A stretch of 64,000 nucleotides of DNA from Zavarzinia aquatilis (GCF_003173035.1 NZ_QGLE01000009.1:124001-188000), one strand, 5' to 3'; shown: positions 55,323-64,000, counted from the first letter of the stretch. The notes: a model not told the origin generated them from the sequence alone. Program-made: numbers and translations.

Positions 55323-56185
55323 TCCTCGTGCTGGGGTTGCTGATCTTTGGGCCGGCAGCCCTCGCCGGGCCGCGCGTCGTCTCGATGAATCTCTGCGCCG
55401 ACGAACTGGTCCTGCGGCTCGCCGACCGGGAGCAGGTCGCCGCCGTCTCCTTCCTTGCGCGGGAGCAGCGGATTTCGACGGTCGCCGATCTCGCCAACGG
55501 CTTTCACCAGACCCGTGGCCAGGCGGAGGATGTGGTCCGGCTCAGGCCCGATCTCGTCATCGCCGGCCGTTACACGACACGCACCACCGTTGCCCTGTTG
55601 CGCGATCTCGGGCTGCCGGTGAAGGAACTCGACGTGCCGGTCACCTTCGAGGAGGTCGAGGCGCAGATCCGCGACGTCGCCGCCAGCCTCGGCCAGTCCG
55701 CGCGGGGGGAGGCGATGATCGAAAGTATCCGTGCGGGGCTCGATGCCATTCCGCCCCGGGCAAGGCCGCTGCGCGCGCTGGTGCTGCGCCCGAACGGCGT
55801 GACCTCGGGCGCGGGGTCGCTGGTCGACACGCTGCTGACCCGGGCCGGGCTGGTCAATCTTGGGGCCGATCCCGCGCTTGGGGTCTACACCGCGCTGCCG
55901 CTGGAGCTGGTTGCCAGCCTGCGGCCCGATATTCTCGTCATGGACCTGGAACCCATGGCGGCGCCCGCCCTCGCCGAAGCGGTGCTGCATCACCCGGTGC
56001 TGGCGCGCCTGCCTTTCGCGATGCGGGTGATCGGCGTGCCCAACCGGCTATGGACCTGCGCCGGCCCCGGCATGGTCGAGGCCGTGCGCCTGCTGGCCGG
56101 GGCGGCGGAAGCTCAGGCGCCGCCGGTCGAGAGCAGCGTCTCGAGCGCCGCGGTCAGCCGCCGGCCCCCGGCGGCCATGGAATAA
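55310..56185 (+). CDS. btuF: BtuF-like cobalamin-binding ABC transporter substrate-binding protein
   Basis: A 291-residue exported protein. A signal peptide (LILVLGLLIFGPAALAGP) precedes RVVSMNLCADELVLRLADREQV, the standard opening of class III periplasmic binding proteins of the BtuF/FepB group; WTCAGPGMVEAVRLL ends the fold. The GTG at 55310 overlaps the preceding gene by 13 bp. The context with btuB and a cobalamin riboswitch argues for B12, but no permease (BtuC) or ATPase (BtuD) gene follows; the next gene is convergent. The last 73 bp overlap the 3' end of the glycosyltransferase gene on the other strand. Confidence 0.83.
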   Translation: MWRLILVLGLLIFGPAALAGPRVVSMNLCADELVLRLADREQVAAVSFLAREQRISTVADLANGFHQTRGQAEDVVRLRPDLVIAGRYTTRTTVALLRDLGLPVKELDVPVTFEEVEAQIRDVAASLGQSARGEAMIESIRAGLDAIPPRARPLRALVLRPNGVTSGAGSLVDTLLTRAGLVNLGADPALGVYTALPLELVASLRPDILVMDLEPMAAPALAEAVLHHPVLARLPFAMRVIGVPNRLWTCAGPGMVEAVRLLAGAAEAQAPPVESSVSSAAVSRRPPAAME

Positions 56186-57147
56186 TCCTCGACCGCCGAG
56201 CGGCGCCCTGCCGCCGCGATCGCGCGACGGCGGGCATCGTCGGCCAGCAGGCCCGCCATCGCTTCGGCCAGTGCCCCGGCATCGCCGAGCGGGGTGAGCA
56301 GGCCGTTATCGCCATCGACGATTTCGCGCGGGCCTTCGCTCGCGGTCGAGACCAGGGCGACGCCATGGGCGAAGGCTTCGATGGCGACGATGCCGAAGGG
56401 CTCGTGCCGGGATGGCAGGCAGAAGATATCGAGGCCGGCATAGAAGGTGTCGCGATCCTCGATCCAGCCCGGAAAGGCGAGAACATCGCCGAGCCCGGCG
56501 GCGATGGCGCGGTGGTGCAGCTGTGCCGCCAATTCGCCCGTGCCGCCGAGGATGGCGCGAAACGCAATGCCTCGCTGGCGCATGAGGGCGAGGGCGTCGA
56601 TATAGAGGTCGAAGCCCTTCTTCTCGACGAAGCGGCCCATGGTGCCGATCACCGGCGGGCGATGCGGCGCCGGATCGTTCACCGGGACATCGGTTTCGAC
56701 CATGTTCGGAATATGGAAGACGCGGCCCGGCGCCACGCCGAGTTCGATGACCCGGGTACAAAGGTCGCGGGTGATGCACAGCACGCCGTCCGCCTTCACG
56801 ACGCGGCGGATGCTGTAATTATGGGTGACGGCGAGAACGGGCCAGCGCCCGCGCGAGGCCGCGAGGCACAGGCCAAGGGCGCGGTTGGAATGGGCGATCA
56901 CGGCGTCCGGCGCGAGGCGCGCCATCGTCCGGCGCAGCCGGAAGGCGGCGAGCGGGTCCCATTCGGCGACATGGGGCAGGGACAGGCGCGTGGCGCCCAG
57001 CGCGTCCAGCTTCGCATCGACCCAGGCGCCGGGGCGGGTGACATTGGTCACCCGATGGCCTTGCCCGGTCAGCGCGCGGTGATAGTCTAGCGCCGCCTGT
57101 TCGACACCGCCCGCCTTCTTGCCCAGCATGACGTTCAGGATATGCAT
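56113..57147 (-). CDS. GT4-family glycosyltransferase
   Basis: A 344-residue GT-B glycosyltransferase. The acceptor domain begins MHILNVMLGKKAGGVEQAALDYHRAL with the GG-V loop near residue 13. The donor domain has IGTMGRFVEKKGFDLYIDAL near residues 167-186 and the EPFGIVAIEAFAHG signature with the two glutamates near 245-253, typical of GT4. The acceptor is unknown; lipopolysaccharide or exopolysaccharide synthesis is usual for the family. It overlaps the convergent btuF-like gene by 73 bp and is divergent from pyrC. Confidence 0.87.
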   Translation of the reverse strand: MHILNVMLGKKAGGVEQAALDYHRALTGQGHRVTNVTRPGAWVDAKLDALGATRLSLPHVAEWDPLAAFRLRRTMARLAPDAVIAHSNRALGLCLAASRGRWPVLAVTHNYSIRRVVKADGVLCITRDLCTRVIELGVAPGRVFHIPNMVETDVPVNDPAPHRPPVIGTMGRFVEKKGFDLYIDALALMRQRGIAFRAILGGTGELAAQLHHRAIAAGLGDVLAFPGWIEDRDTFYAGLDIFCLPSRHEPFGIVAIEAFAHGVALVSTASEGPREIVDGDNGLLTPLGDAGALAEAMAGLLADDARRRAIAAAGRRSAVEDYSMAAGGRRLTAALETLLSTGGA

Positions 57148-57232
57148 CTCGGTGCCTCTCGATCCGGCTCCAGAGATGGCACGGCCCTCGGGTGCCGGTC
57201 AACGGACCGGCCGGTTTCAGGAATTTCCCAGC

Positions 57233-58573
57233 ATGGCTCAGACTTTCGATCTCGTCGTTTCGGGCGGCACGGTCGTCAACCAGAACGGTCGCGGCCTCGC
57301 CGACGTCGGCGTGATCGCCGGCCGCATCGCCGCCATCGGCGACCTGTCGCGGGCCGATGCCGGCCGCCGCGTCGACGCGACCGGCCTGCACGTCCTGCCC
57401 GGCGTGATCGACACCCAGGTGCATTTCCGCGAGCCGGGCCTCGAGCACAAGGAAGACCTCGCCTCGGGCTCGCTCGCCGCGGTCATGGGCGGGGTGACCG
57501 CCGTGTTCGAGATGCCGAACACCAAGCCCTCCACGACGACGCCCGACGATCTCGACGACAAGCTGCGCCGCGCCCATCACCGCATGTTCTGCGACCACGC
57601 CTTCTATGCCGGCGCGACCGAGGATAACATGGGCGCCCTCGCCGCCATGGAAGCCATGCCGGGCTGCGCCGGGATCAAGGTGTTCATGGGGGCCTCGACC
57701 GGCTCCCTGCTGGTCGCCGAGGACGCGGGGCTGGAAAAGGTCCTGACCACCGGGCGCCGCCGCATCGCCATCCACGCCGAGGACGAGGCCCGCCTGAAGG
57801 AGCGCCGCGCCATCGCCGATTCGGGCGATGTCGCCGATCACTGCAACTGGCGCGATCCGGTCTCGGCCATGATGGCGACGAAACGCGCCGTCGCCATCGC
57901 GCGGCGCCACGGCCGGCGCATCCACATCCTTCACGTGACGACGGCGGAGGAGATGGAGTTCCTCGGCCAGCACAAGGATCTGGTGACGGTCGAGACCACG
58001 CCCCAGCACCTGACCCTGGCGGCACCCGAAGCCTATCGCCGCCTCGGCACCTATGCCCAGATGAACCCGCCCATTCGCGAGGAGCACCACCGTGCCGGCC
58101 TGTGGGATGCGGTCAGGGCCGGCATCGTCGACGTCATCGGCTCGGACCATGCGCCCCACACGGCCGAGGAAAAGGCCAAGCCCTATCCCGCCAGCCCGTC
58201 GGGGATGCCGGGGGTGCAGACCCTGCTGCCCCTGCTGCTCGACCATGCGGCCAAGGGGGCGCTGACGCTGGAGCGGGTGGTGGACCTTACCTCCGCCGGC
58301 GCGCAGCGCATCTTCGGCCTCGCCGGCAAGGGCCGCATCGCCGTCGGTTACGACGCCGATCTGACCCTGGTCGATCTCGCCGCGACCCGGGTGATCACCG
58401 CCGACTGGCTGGCCTCCCGCTGCGGCTGGAGCCCGTTCGAGGGCGATACCGTCACCGGCTGGCCGATGGCGACCATCATCCGCGGCCATGTCGTCATGCA
58501 GGACGGCGAGGTCGCCGGCCCCGCCATCGGCGAGGCCCTGCGCTTCTCGGAAGTGCCGTCGGCCTTCGTCTGA
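57233..58573 (+). CDS. pyrC: Dihydroorotase
   Basis: A 446-residue amidohydrolase of the class I dihydroorotase/allantoinase group. The metal-binding HFREPG lies near residues 64-69, KVFMGASTGSLL near 150-161 contains the carboxylated-lysine region, HILHVTTAEE gives another histidine, and IGSDHAPHT near 302-310 has the catalytic aspartate. It forms dihydroorotate in pyrimidine synthesis. RNA-hairpin-rich sequence follows. Hydantoinase- or allantoinase-like enzymes are close relatives, but EMPNTKPSTTTPDDL is typical of PyrC. The ATG at 57233 sets the normal N-terminus. Confidence 0.88.
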   Translation: MAQTFDLVVSGGTVVNQNGRGLADVGVIAGRIAAIGDLSRADAGRRVDATGLHVLPGVIDTQVHFREPGLEHKEDLASGSLAAVMGGVTAVFEMPNTKPSTTTPDDLDDKLRRAHHRMFCDHAFYAGATEDNMGALAAMEAMPGCAGIKVFMGASTGSLLVAEDAGLEKVLTTGRRRIAIHAEDEARLKERRAIADSGDVADHCNWRDPVSAMMATKRAVAIARRHGRRIHILHVTTAEEMEFLGQHKDLVTVETTPQHLTLAAPEAYRRLGTYAQMNPPIREEHHRAGLWDAVRAGIVDVIGSDHAPHTAEEKAKPYPASPSGMPGVQTLLPLLLDHAAKGALTLERVVDLTSAGAQRIFGLAGKGRIAVGYDADLTLVDLAATRVITADWLASRCGWSPFEGDTVTGWPMATIIRGHVVMQDGEVAGPAIGEALRFSEVPSAFV

Positions 58574-58577
58574 GGGC

Positions 58578-58672
58578 ACCCACCTCACCCCCCGCCCTCT
58601 CCCCCCGCAGGCGGGCGGAGAGGGGGCCTCTTCTCCCTCTCCGCCCTTCAGGGGGGGGCGGGGTGAGGCGGG
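58578..58672. repeat. Nested GC-rich inverted repeats after pyrC
   Basis: The sequence contains CCTCACCCCCCGCCCTCTCC near its left end and a GC-rich complement ending GGGGTGAGG near its right end, plus an inner hairpin with CTCTCC/GGAGAG arms. It probably folds into a long branched stem that ends or protects the pyrC transcript. It resembles mobile intergenic repeat elements seen in many GC-rich proteobacteria. No gene is present. Confidence 0.6.
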
Positions 58673-58749
58673 GCGAATTGCAGCGCAAGATCGGGGCAGC
58701 GTAAGCCTTTCCGCCGCGCCATTCTCCCGCCGTGACCCGGAGAGACGCC

Positions 58750-59823
58750 ATGACCGCCCGAACCGACCTCGACCTCGATGCCTGCTGGAGCCGCCTGTCC
58801 GGTGCCGCGCAGGATGGTCCCGACTTCTATTATGGCGTGGCGACGACCGGCGTCATCTGCCGGCCCGGTTGCCCGTCGCGGCTGCCCCGGCGCGAGAATG
58901 TCCGCTTCTTCGCCGATCTCGCTTCGGGTCTCGCCGCCGGTTTCCGGCCGTGCAAGCGTTGCTGCCCGGACCAGCCGGCGGGGGCGGCGGCGCAGCGGGC
59001 GCAGGGCGCGGTCGAGAAGGCCTGCATCCTGATCCGTGATGCGCTGGAGGCGGGCGAGGCGGCGCCGACGCTGAATGCCCTCGCCGAATCGGTGCATCTC
59101 TCGCCCTTCCATTTCCAGCGCCTGTTCAAGCGCCTGACCGGTGTCTCGCCCCGCGACTATGCCGCGGGCTGCAAGCAGGGCCGGCTGGTCGCTGCCCTTG
59201 CCAAGGGCGACGATGTCGCGGGCGCGCTCTATGAGGCGGGCTTTGGCGCGGTCTCCGACGCCTACCGCGCGGTGAAGCAGGCGACGGGTACGACACCGGC
59301 CAAGCTGAAGGCCGGCGATTTCGATCTGTGGTGGGCGACGGTTGACACCGTGTTCGGCCTGACCCTGGTCGCCGCGACCGCGCAGGGTATCGCCGCCCTC
59401 TTCATGGGCGAGGACGAGGCGATGCTGGCGGCCGATCTCGTTCACCGCTTCCCCCGCGCCCGCATCGCCCGCGATCAGGCGCGCCTCGCGCCGTTGCTCG
59501 ACGCCGTGCGCGCCCGGGCGGCGGAACCCCGTGCCGGCGGGGCGCTCGCCCTCGACCTGCGGGGCACGGCCTTCGAGATTTCGGTCTGGCAGGCGCTGCG
59601 GGCGATCCCGGTGGGCGAGACGAGAACTTACGGCGCGCTTGCCGCCGCCATCGGCAAGCCGGGCGCGGCGCGGGCGGTCGGCCGGGCCTGCGGGGCGAAT
59701 CCCGTCTCGATCCTGGTGCCCTGCCACCGCGCGGTGGGGGCGGACGGCTCGCTGACCGGCTATCGCTGGGGCACGGCGCGCAAGCGCAAATTGCTGGAAA
59801 TCGAGCGCGAGGCCGGCGCCTGA
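58750..59823 (+). CDS. ada: Ada: bifunctional DNA-methyl-transfer protein and transcription activator
   Basis: A 357-residue Ada protein with all three parts. The N-terminal zinc domain has C37 (GVICRPGC), C41, C68 and C71 (RPCKRCCPD), matching E. coli C38/C42/C69/C72, where the first accepts methyl phosphotriester groups. An AraC-type HTH covers roughly residues 80-175 (LHLSPFHFQRLFKRLTGVSPRDY-like segment). The C-terminal O6-alkylguanine transferase carries LVPCHRAVG near residue 325. The ATG at 58750 has GGAG 7 nt upstream. It repairs alkylated DNA and induces the adaptive response. It stands alone. Confidence 0.93.
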   Translation: MTARTDLDLDACWSRLSGAAQDGPDFYYGVATTGVICRPGCPSRLPRRENVRFFADLASGLAAGFRPCKRCCPDQPAGAAAQRAQGAVEKACILIRDALEAGEAAPTLNALAESVHLSPFHFQRLFKRLTGVSPRDYAAGCKQGRLVAALAKGDDVAGALYEAGFGAVSDAYRAVKQATGTTPAKLKAGDFDLWWATVDTVFGLTLVAATAQGIAALFMGEDEAMLAADLVHRFPRARIARDQARLAPLLDAVRARAAEPRAGGALALDLRGTAFEISVWQALRAIPVGETRTYGALAAAIGKPGAARAVGRACGANPVSILVPCHRAVGADGSLTGYRWGTARKRKLLEIEREAGA

Positions 59824-59897
59824 GGCCGATTTCCCCCCGACTGGTTCCTTTTGGCAATATTCGTTCGTTCCGCATTTTGCTACGCAGCAGACAGTGC

Positions 59898-59925
59898 TTG
59901 TTTGCCATGATCCCTTTTGTAATAG
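59898..59925 (+). promoter_or_regulatory. Possible sigma-70-like promoter for the cox IV/pnt operon
   Basis: TTGTTT (59898-59903) and TAATAG (59920-59925) are 16 bp apart and lie 151 bp before the small COX IV gene, in an otherwise gene-free 252-bp gap. The boxes match the consensus only partly, so this is tentative. Confidence 0.3.
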
Positions 59926-60075
59926 TGCGCGCCTAACAAAGGGTCTGGCGGGGTTGGCGGGGAATTCCGGCGGCCGCGCCCGGCAAACAAGAAATCGGAA
60001 ACTTCGGATCTGCACTCGGCGCTGATTTTGGGTTGCGCCAGCAATCGGATCGCCGGGGAGCTCGGGAATAGACCT

Positions 60076-60192
60076 ATGTCCATGGACATCACCGAACATC
60101 GGAAGACCTACTCGCTGTTCATGAGCCTGACCAAATGGTCGATCATCAGCATGATCGTCCTGCTGGTGCTCATGGCGATCTTCCTGGTTTGA
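60076..60192 (+). CDS. aa3-type cytochrome c oxidase subunit IV-like peptide
   Basis: A 38-residue protein: a short polar N-terminus (MSMDITEHRKTYSLFM), the LTKWSII motif and a single TM helix ending in MAIFLV. This is the pattern of the alphaproteobacterial aa3-type cytochrome c oxidase subunit IV family (COX4_pro_2), a one-helix subunit. In many alphaproteobacteria this gene lies just before the transhydrogenase genes, exactly as here. An internal ATG at 60082 is an alternative start. Automatic callers often miss it because of its length. Confidence 0.8.
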   Translation: MSMDITEHRKTYSLFMSLTKWSIISMIVLLVLMAIFLV

Positions 60193-60276
60193 TTCCGAAC
60201 GGGTGTGGGCTGGCCCTGTAGGGACCGGCGCCACGCCCTTTCACCTTTTTCATAAATGCTCAAGTCTGGGGGCCAG

Positions 60277-61413
60277 ATGAGGATTGCCATTCCCAAGGAA
60301 CGGCGGCCGAACGAGAAGCGCGTCGCCGCTTCTCCCGAATCCGTCAAGAAGCTGATCGCGCTCGGTGCCGAGATCGTGATCGAGACCGGTGCCGGTCTCG
60401 CGTCCGCGATCACCGACGCGGCCTTCGAAGCCGCCGGCGCGAAGGTCGCGCCCGATGCCGCCTCGACCATCGCCGGTGCCGACGTGGTGTTCCACGTCCA
60501 GCGCCCGATGCCGGACGAGCTGGCGCATTTCAAGCGGGGCGCCGTGCTGATCGCCGGCCTCAACCCCTATGCCGACCGCGACAGCGTGAAGGCCTATGCC
60601 GATGCCGGCATCGACGCCTTCGCCATGGAATTCGTGCCGCGCATCACCCGTGCGCAGTCGATGGACATCCTGTCGTCCCAGGCCAACCTCGCGGGTTACC
60701 GCGCGGTGATCGAGGCGGCGGCGGAATATTCCCGCGCCATCCCGATGATGATGACCGCGGCGGGCACCGTCGCGCCGGCCCGCGCCCTCATCATGGGTGT
60801 CGGCGTCGCCGGCCTGCAGGCCATCGCGACGGCGAAGCGTCTCGGCGCCATCGTCTCGGCGACCGACGTGCGCCCGGCGACCAAGGAACAGGTCGAATCC
60901 CTCGGCGGCACCTTCGTCGCCGTGATGGACGACGAGTTCAAGAACGCCCAGACCGCCGGCGGTTACGCCAAGGAAATGTCCAAGGACTATCAGGCCAAAC
61001 AGGCGGCCCTGATCGCGGACACCATCAAGAAGCAGGACATCGTCATCACCACGGCGCTGATCCCGGGCCGGCCCGCGCCGGTGCTGGTCTCGGCGGAGAT
61101 GGTCGCGACCATGAAGCCGGGTTCGGTCATCGTCGATCTCGCGGTCGAACAGGGCGGCAACTGCCCGCTGTCGAAGCCGGGCGAGGTCGTCGTGACCGAC
61201 AATGGCGTGAAGATCGTCGGCATCCTGAACCTGCCGAGCCGGATCTGCGTCGACGCCTCGCAGCTCTTCGCCAAGAACCTGCTGAACTTCATCACCCCGC
61301 TGGTCTCGAAGGAGACCAAGCAGCTCGCCATCGACTGGGAAGACGAGATCATCAAGGCCTCCATCCTGACCAAGGGTGGCGCCGTGGTGCATCCGGCCTT
61401 CGTCGCGGCCTGA
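60277..61413 (+). CDS. pntAA: Proton-translocating transhydrogenase subunit PntAA (NAD-binding domain I)
   Basis: A 378-residue soluble domain I. It starts [17 protein letters not shown], has the RQD-loop equivalent ([26 protein letters not shown] near residues 119-144) and the NAD loop [20 protein letters not shown] near 171-190. In alphaproteobacteria the alpha subunit is split, as here, into PntAA and PntAB. The enzyme couples hydride transfer from NADH to NADP with proton import and so supplies NADPH, for example to the hydroxylating steps of catabolism. The ATG at 60277 follows GGGGGCC; an upstream alternative start at 60256 is less likely. Confidence 0.94.
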   Translation: MRIAIPKERRPNEKRVAASPESVKKLIALGAEIVIETGAGLASAITDAAFEAAGAKVAPDAASTIAGADVVFHVQRPMPDELAHFKRGAVLIAGLNPYADRDSVKAYADAGIDAFAMEFVPRITRAQSMDILSSQANLAGYRAVIEAAAEYSRAIPMMMTAAGTVAPARALIMGVGVAGLQAIATAKRLGAIVSATDVRPATKEQVESLGGTFVAVMDDEFKNAQTAGGYAKEMSKDYQAKQAALIADTIKKQDIVITTALIPGRPAPVLVSAEMVATMKPGSVIVDLAVEQGGNCPLSKPGEVVVTDNGVKIVGILNLPSRICVDASQLFAKNLLNFITPLVSKETKQLAIDWEDEIIKASILTKGGAVVHPAFVAA

Positions 61414-61429
61414 GAGAAGAGGTGACCTG

Positions 61430-61729
61430 ATGGATCATTTCATTTCCCTGCTCTCGATCTTCGTTCTGGCCGTCTTCGTCGGCTATTACGTCGTCTGGAG
61501 CGTGACGCCCGCCCTGCACACCCCGCTGATGGCCGTCACCAACGCCATTTCGTCGGTCATCATCGTCGGCGCGCTGATCGCCGTCGCGGTGCCGGCCATG
61601 GGTTCGGCCTCCTGGGCCTCGAAGATCTTCGGCTTCATCGCCGTCGTCTTCGCTTCCGTCAATATCTTTGGCGGGTTCATGGTCACGAGCCGAATGCTCG
61701 CCATGTACAAGAAAAAAGACAAGAAGTGA
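61430..61729 (+). CDS. pntAB: Transhydrogenase subunit PntAB (small membrane subunit)
   Basis: A 99-residue membrane protein with three helices: about residues 3-22, 40-58 and 63-85. [25 protein letters not shown] is the conserved membrane segment of the alpha-subunit C-terminus. It ends with the basic tail MYKKKDKK. It lies 16 bp after pntAA and 13 bp before pntB, making a tight three-gene operon. Confidence 0.94.
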   Translation: MDHFISLLSIFVLAVFVGYYVVWSVTPALHTPLMAVTNAISSVIIVGALIAVAVPAMGSASWASKIFGFIAVVFASVNIFGGFMVTSRMLAMYKKKDKK

Positions 61730-61742
61730 GGAGCCGACGTCG

Positions 61743-63170
61743 ATGAACGCCAATCTCGCTTCTCTCCTGTATCTCGTCTCCGGGGTACTGTTCATTCTCG
61801 CGTTGCGCGGCCTGTCGTCGCCCGCCACCTCGCGCGCGGGTAACCGTTACGGCATGATCGGCATGACCATCGCGGTCGTGACCACCCTGCTGTCCCACCA
61901 GGTGCTGCCGAACATCGACGCGCTGACGATCGGCATGATCGTCGTCGCGCTGGCGATCGGCGGCGGCATCGGCGCGGTGATCGCCAAGCGCGTCGCCATG
62001 ACCTCGATGCCGCAGCTCGTCGCCGCGTTCCACAGCCTCGTCGGCATGGCCGCGGTGCTGGTCGCGGCCGCCGCCTATTACGTGCCGGAATCCTATGGGA
62101 TCACCCTGCCGGAAGGCGGCATCAAGACCGGTTCGCTGATCGAGATGGGCCTTGGCGTCGCCATCGGCGCCATCACCTTCTCGGGCTCGATCATCGCCTT
62201 CGCCAAGCTGAACGGCAACATGTCGGGCGCCTCGATCCTGCTGCCGGGCCGCCACCTGCTCAACGGCGCCATCGCCGTTGCCATCGTCGCCCTGCTGGTG
62301 ATCCTGATCGTCTCGAAGGGCGAGGCGACCTGGGCGTTCTGGGCCCTGACCGCGCTGTCCTTCGTCGTCGGCATCACCCTGATCATCCCGATCGGCGGCG
62401 CCGACATGCCGGTGGTCGTGTCCATGCTGAACAGCTATTCCGGCTGGGCGGCGGCGGGCATCGGCTTCACGCTGCAGAACACGGCGCTGATCATCACCGG
62501 CTCGCTGGTGGGTTCGTCGGGCGCGATCCTGTCCTACATCATGTGCAAGGGCATGAACCGCTCCTTCATCAGCGTCATCCTCGGCGGCTTCGGCGCCGAC
62601 GCGGGTGCCGCGGCCGCCGGCGGCGGCCAGAAGGAAGCCCGCCCGGTCAAGCAGGGTTCGGCGGACGACGCGGCCTTCATCATGAAGAACGCGGGTTCCG
62701 TGGTCATCGTCCCCGGCTACGGCATGGCGGTGTCCCAGGCCCAGCACGCGCTGCGCGAGATGGCCGACCTCCTGAAGGCGGAAGGCGTGAAGGTCTCCTA
62801 CGCCATCCACCCGGTGGCGGGCCGCATGCCCGGTCACATGAACGTGCTGCTGGCGGAAGCCAATGTCCCCTACGACGAAGTGTTCGAGCTTGAAGACATC
62901 AACTCGGCCTTCCCGCAGTCGGACGTCGCCTTCGTCATCGGCGCCAACGACGTGACCAACCCGGCGGCCAAGACCGACAAGGCCTCGCCGATCTACGGCA
63001 TGCCCATCCTTGAGGTGGACAAGGCCAAGACGGTGCTCTTCGTGAAGCGCGGCATGTCGTCCGGCTATGCCGGCGTCGAGAACGAGCTGTTCTTCCGCGA
63101 CAACACCATGATGCTCTTCGGCGACGCCAAGAAGGTGGTCGAGGAAATCGTGAAGGGCATGGCGCACTAA
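61743..63170 (+). CDS. pntB: Transhydrogenase subunit PntB (NADP-binding domain III)
   Basis: A 475-residue protein with about eight to nine TM helices in the first 270 residues (for example ALTIGMIVVALAIGGGIGAVIA and HSLVGMAAVLVAAAAYY), then a soluble NADP-binding domain III. That domain shows VVIVPGYGMAVSQAQHALREM, IHPVAGRMPGHMNVLLAEANVPYD and VIGANDVTNPAA, all close to E. coli PntB. The ATG at 61743 lies 13 bp after pntAB. A strong terminator follows. Confidence 0.95.
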   Translation: MNANLASLLYLVSGVLFILALRGLSSPATSRAGNRYGMIGMTIAVVTTLLSHQVLPNIDALTIGMIVVALAIGGGIGAVIAKRVAMTSMPQLVAAFHSLVGMAAVLVAAAAYYVPESYGITLPEGGIKTGSLIEMGLGVAIGAITFSGSIIAFAKLNGNMSGASILLPGRHLLNGAIAVAIVALLVILIVSKGEATWAFWALTALSFVVGITLIIPIGGADMPVVVSMLNSYSGWAAAGIGFTLQNTALIITGSLVGSSGAILSYIMCKGMNRSFISVILGGFGADAGAAAAGGGQKEARPVKQGSADDAAFIMKNAGSVVIVPGYGMAVSQAQHALREMADLLKAEGVKVSYAIHPVAGRMPGHMNVLLAEANVPYDEVFELEDINSAFPQSDVAFVIGANDVTNPAAKTDKASPIYGMPILEVDKAKTVLFVKRGMSSGYAGVENELFFRDNTMMLFGDAKKVVEEIVKGMAH

Positions 63171-63191
63171 GCCGCCACCGCTCGGGAAACG

Positions 63192-63227
63192 GGGCCGCGC
63201 CGGGTGACTGGCGCGGCCCTTTTCTTT
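63192..63227 (+). terminator. Intrinsic terminator after pntB
   Basis: A perfect 10-bp stem, GGGCCGCGCC / GGCGCGGCCC, with an 8-nt loop, followed by TTTTCTTTG. It lies 21 bp after the pntB stop codon. Confidence 0.93.
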
Positions 63228-63268
63228 GTCCTAAGGTCGCCGACCCCGCAACCGAACGAGCACGACTC

Positions 63269-64000
63269 ATGGCCGCAGACACGCTTCGCATCGCCCGCAT
63301 CATCGCCGCCGAGATCCAGGCGAAACCCGAACAGGTGACGGCGGCGGTCGAATTGCTGGACGGTGGCGCGACCGTGCCCTTCGTCGCCCGCTACCGGAAG
63401 GAAGCGACGGGGGGCCTGGACGATACCCAGCTCCGCACCCTCGAGGAGCGGCTGTCCTACCTGCGCGAACTCTGGGCCCGGCGCGAGACCGTGCTCGAGT
63501 CGATCCGGTCGCAGGGCAAGCTGACCGACGAGCTGGCGGCCAAGATCGAGGCGGCCGGAACCAAGGCCGAGCTTGAGGACATCTATCTGCCGTTCAAGCC
63601 GAAGCGCCGCACCAAGGCCGAGATCGCGCGCGAGAAGGGGTTGGGGCCGCTGGCCGAGGCCCTGCTCGCCGACCGAAGCCTGATCCCGCAGGAGGCCGCC
63701 GCCGCCTATCTCCGGGACGAGGTGCCGGACGTGAAGGCCGCCCTCGACGGCGCGCGCGACATCATCGTCGAACAGATGGCGGAAAATGCCGATCTGGTCG
63801 GCAACCTGCGCAACTACATGAAGGACAAGGCCGTCGTCCATGCCCGCCTCGTTGAGGGCAAGGCCGAGGCCGGCGCCAAGTTCAGCGATTATTTCGACCA
63901 TGCCGAGCCGTGGGCCAAGGTCGCCGGTCACCGCGCCCTCGCCATGCTGCGCGGCCGCAACGAGGAAGTGCTGAGCGTCGATATCGAGGTCGACGCCGAC
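63269..64000 (+). CDS. tex: Tex, S1-type RNA-binding transcription accessory protein (N-terminal part)
   Basis: The first 244 codons of a gene that runs off the right edge. It opens MAADTLRIARIIAAEIQAKPEQV, then VPFVARYRKEATGGLDDTQLRTLEERL near residues 37-63, EDIYLPFKPKRRTKAEIAREKGL near 102-124 and further helical segments. These are the hallmark N-terminal features of Tex (YhgF), a conserved RNA-binding protein with a C-terminal S1 domain, which is not visible here. It begins 41 bp after the pntB terminator and probably has its own promoter. Confidence 0.92.
   Translation, partial: MAADTLRIARIIAAEIQAKPEQVTAAVELLDGGATVPFVARYRKEATGGLDDTQLRTLEERLSYLRELWARRETVLESIRSQGKLTDELAAKIEAAGTKAELEDIYLPFKPKRRTKAEIAREKGLGPLAEALLADRSLIPQEAAAAYLRDEVPDVKAALDGARDIIVEQMAENADLVGNLRNYMKDKAVVHARLVEGKAEAGAKFSDYFDHAEPWAKVAGHRALAMLRGRNEEVLSVDIEVDAD

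Overview
The window is GC-rich chromosomal DNA, most likely from an alphaproteobacterium. The clearest lineage marker is a tiny aa3-type cytochrome oxidase subunit IV gene directly before a three-gene transhydrogenase operon (pntAA-pntAB-pntB). I cannot name the genus. No rRNA, tRNA, insertion sequence, prophage or CRISPR array is visible.

Positions 1 to about 28.4 kb form one large catabolic island, almost all on the minus strand. Many gene starts and stops overlap by 4 bp or lie within 25 bp of each other. Its content matches aerobic 9,10-seco degradation of steroids, as known from Mycobacterium (KstR/KstR2 regulons) and Comamonas (tes/scd genes). The A/B-ring part holds an HsaA/TesA2-type monooxygenase, a divergent HsaB/TesA1-type flavin reductase, a KshB-type reductase, a TesB/HsaC extradiol dioxygenase, a TesD/HsaD hydrolase and a TesE/HsaE hydratase. 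The C/D-ring part holds a FadD3-like ligase, IpdA/IpdB, an IpdC-like flavoprotein, an EchA20-like crotonase, a second crotonase, four acyl-CoA dehydrogenases (one FadE30-like), a FadA6-like thiolase and several SDRs, including an IpdF-like one cut by the left edge. Embedded among these is a probable envelope module for hydrophobic molecules: DUF1302 barrel, DUF1329 periplasmic protein, RND/MMPL transporter and YCF48-type propeller. An unassigned amidohydrolase is also inside. No KstD, KshA, TesF/TesG or obvious regulator is present, so the pathway must extend elsewhere. An 18-bp motif recurs 73-94 bp before the hsaA-, tesB- and tesD-type genes and looks like the operator of an unseen regulator.

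From 28.4 to 41.3 kb lie a penicillin-acylase-family Ntn hydrolase (next to hsaB), a PhyH-type dioxygenase, RecQ, an aldose-1-epimerase-like protein, an outer-membrane porin-like protein, a small exported protein, a cytochrome b561 / sensor kinase / response regulator operon, RimO, a DUF2061 protein and an exported membrane-anchored protein of unknown function.

From 41.4 to 52.2 kb lie glcDEF (glycolate oxidase), NAD-malic enzyme, inorganic pyrophosphatase, a DMT-family transporter divergent from a LysR regulator, a flavin-reductase-like protein and an acyl-CoA synthetase ending in a strong terminator.

From 52.3 to 56.2 kb a cobalamin riboswitch precedes a B12 uptake operon: BtuB receptor, an unrecognised 190-residue protein and a BtuF-like binding protein. 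Then come a convergent GT4 glycosyltransferase, dihydroorotase, Ada, the COX IV-like peptide, pntAA/AB/B and, cut by the right edge, Tex.
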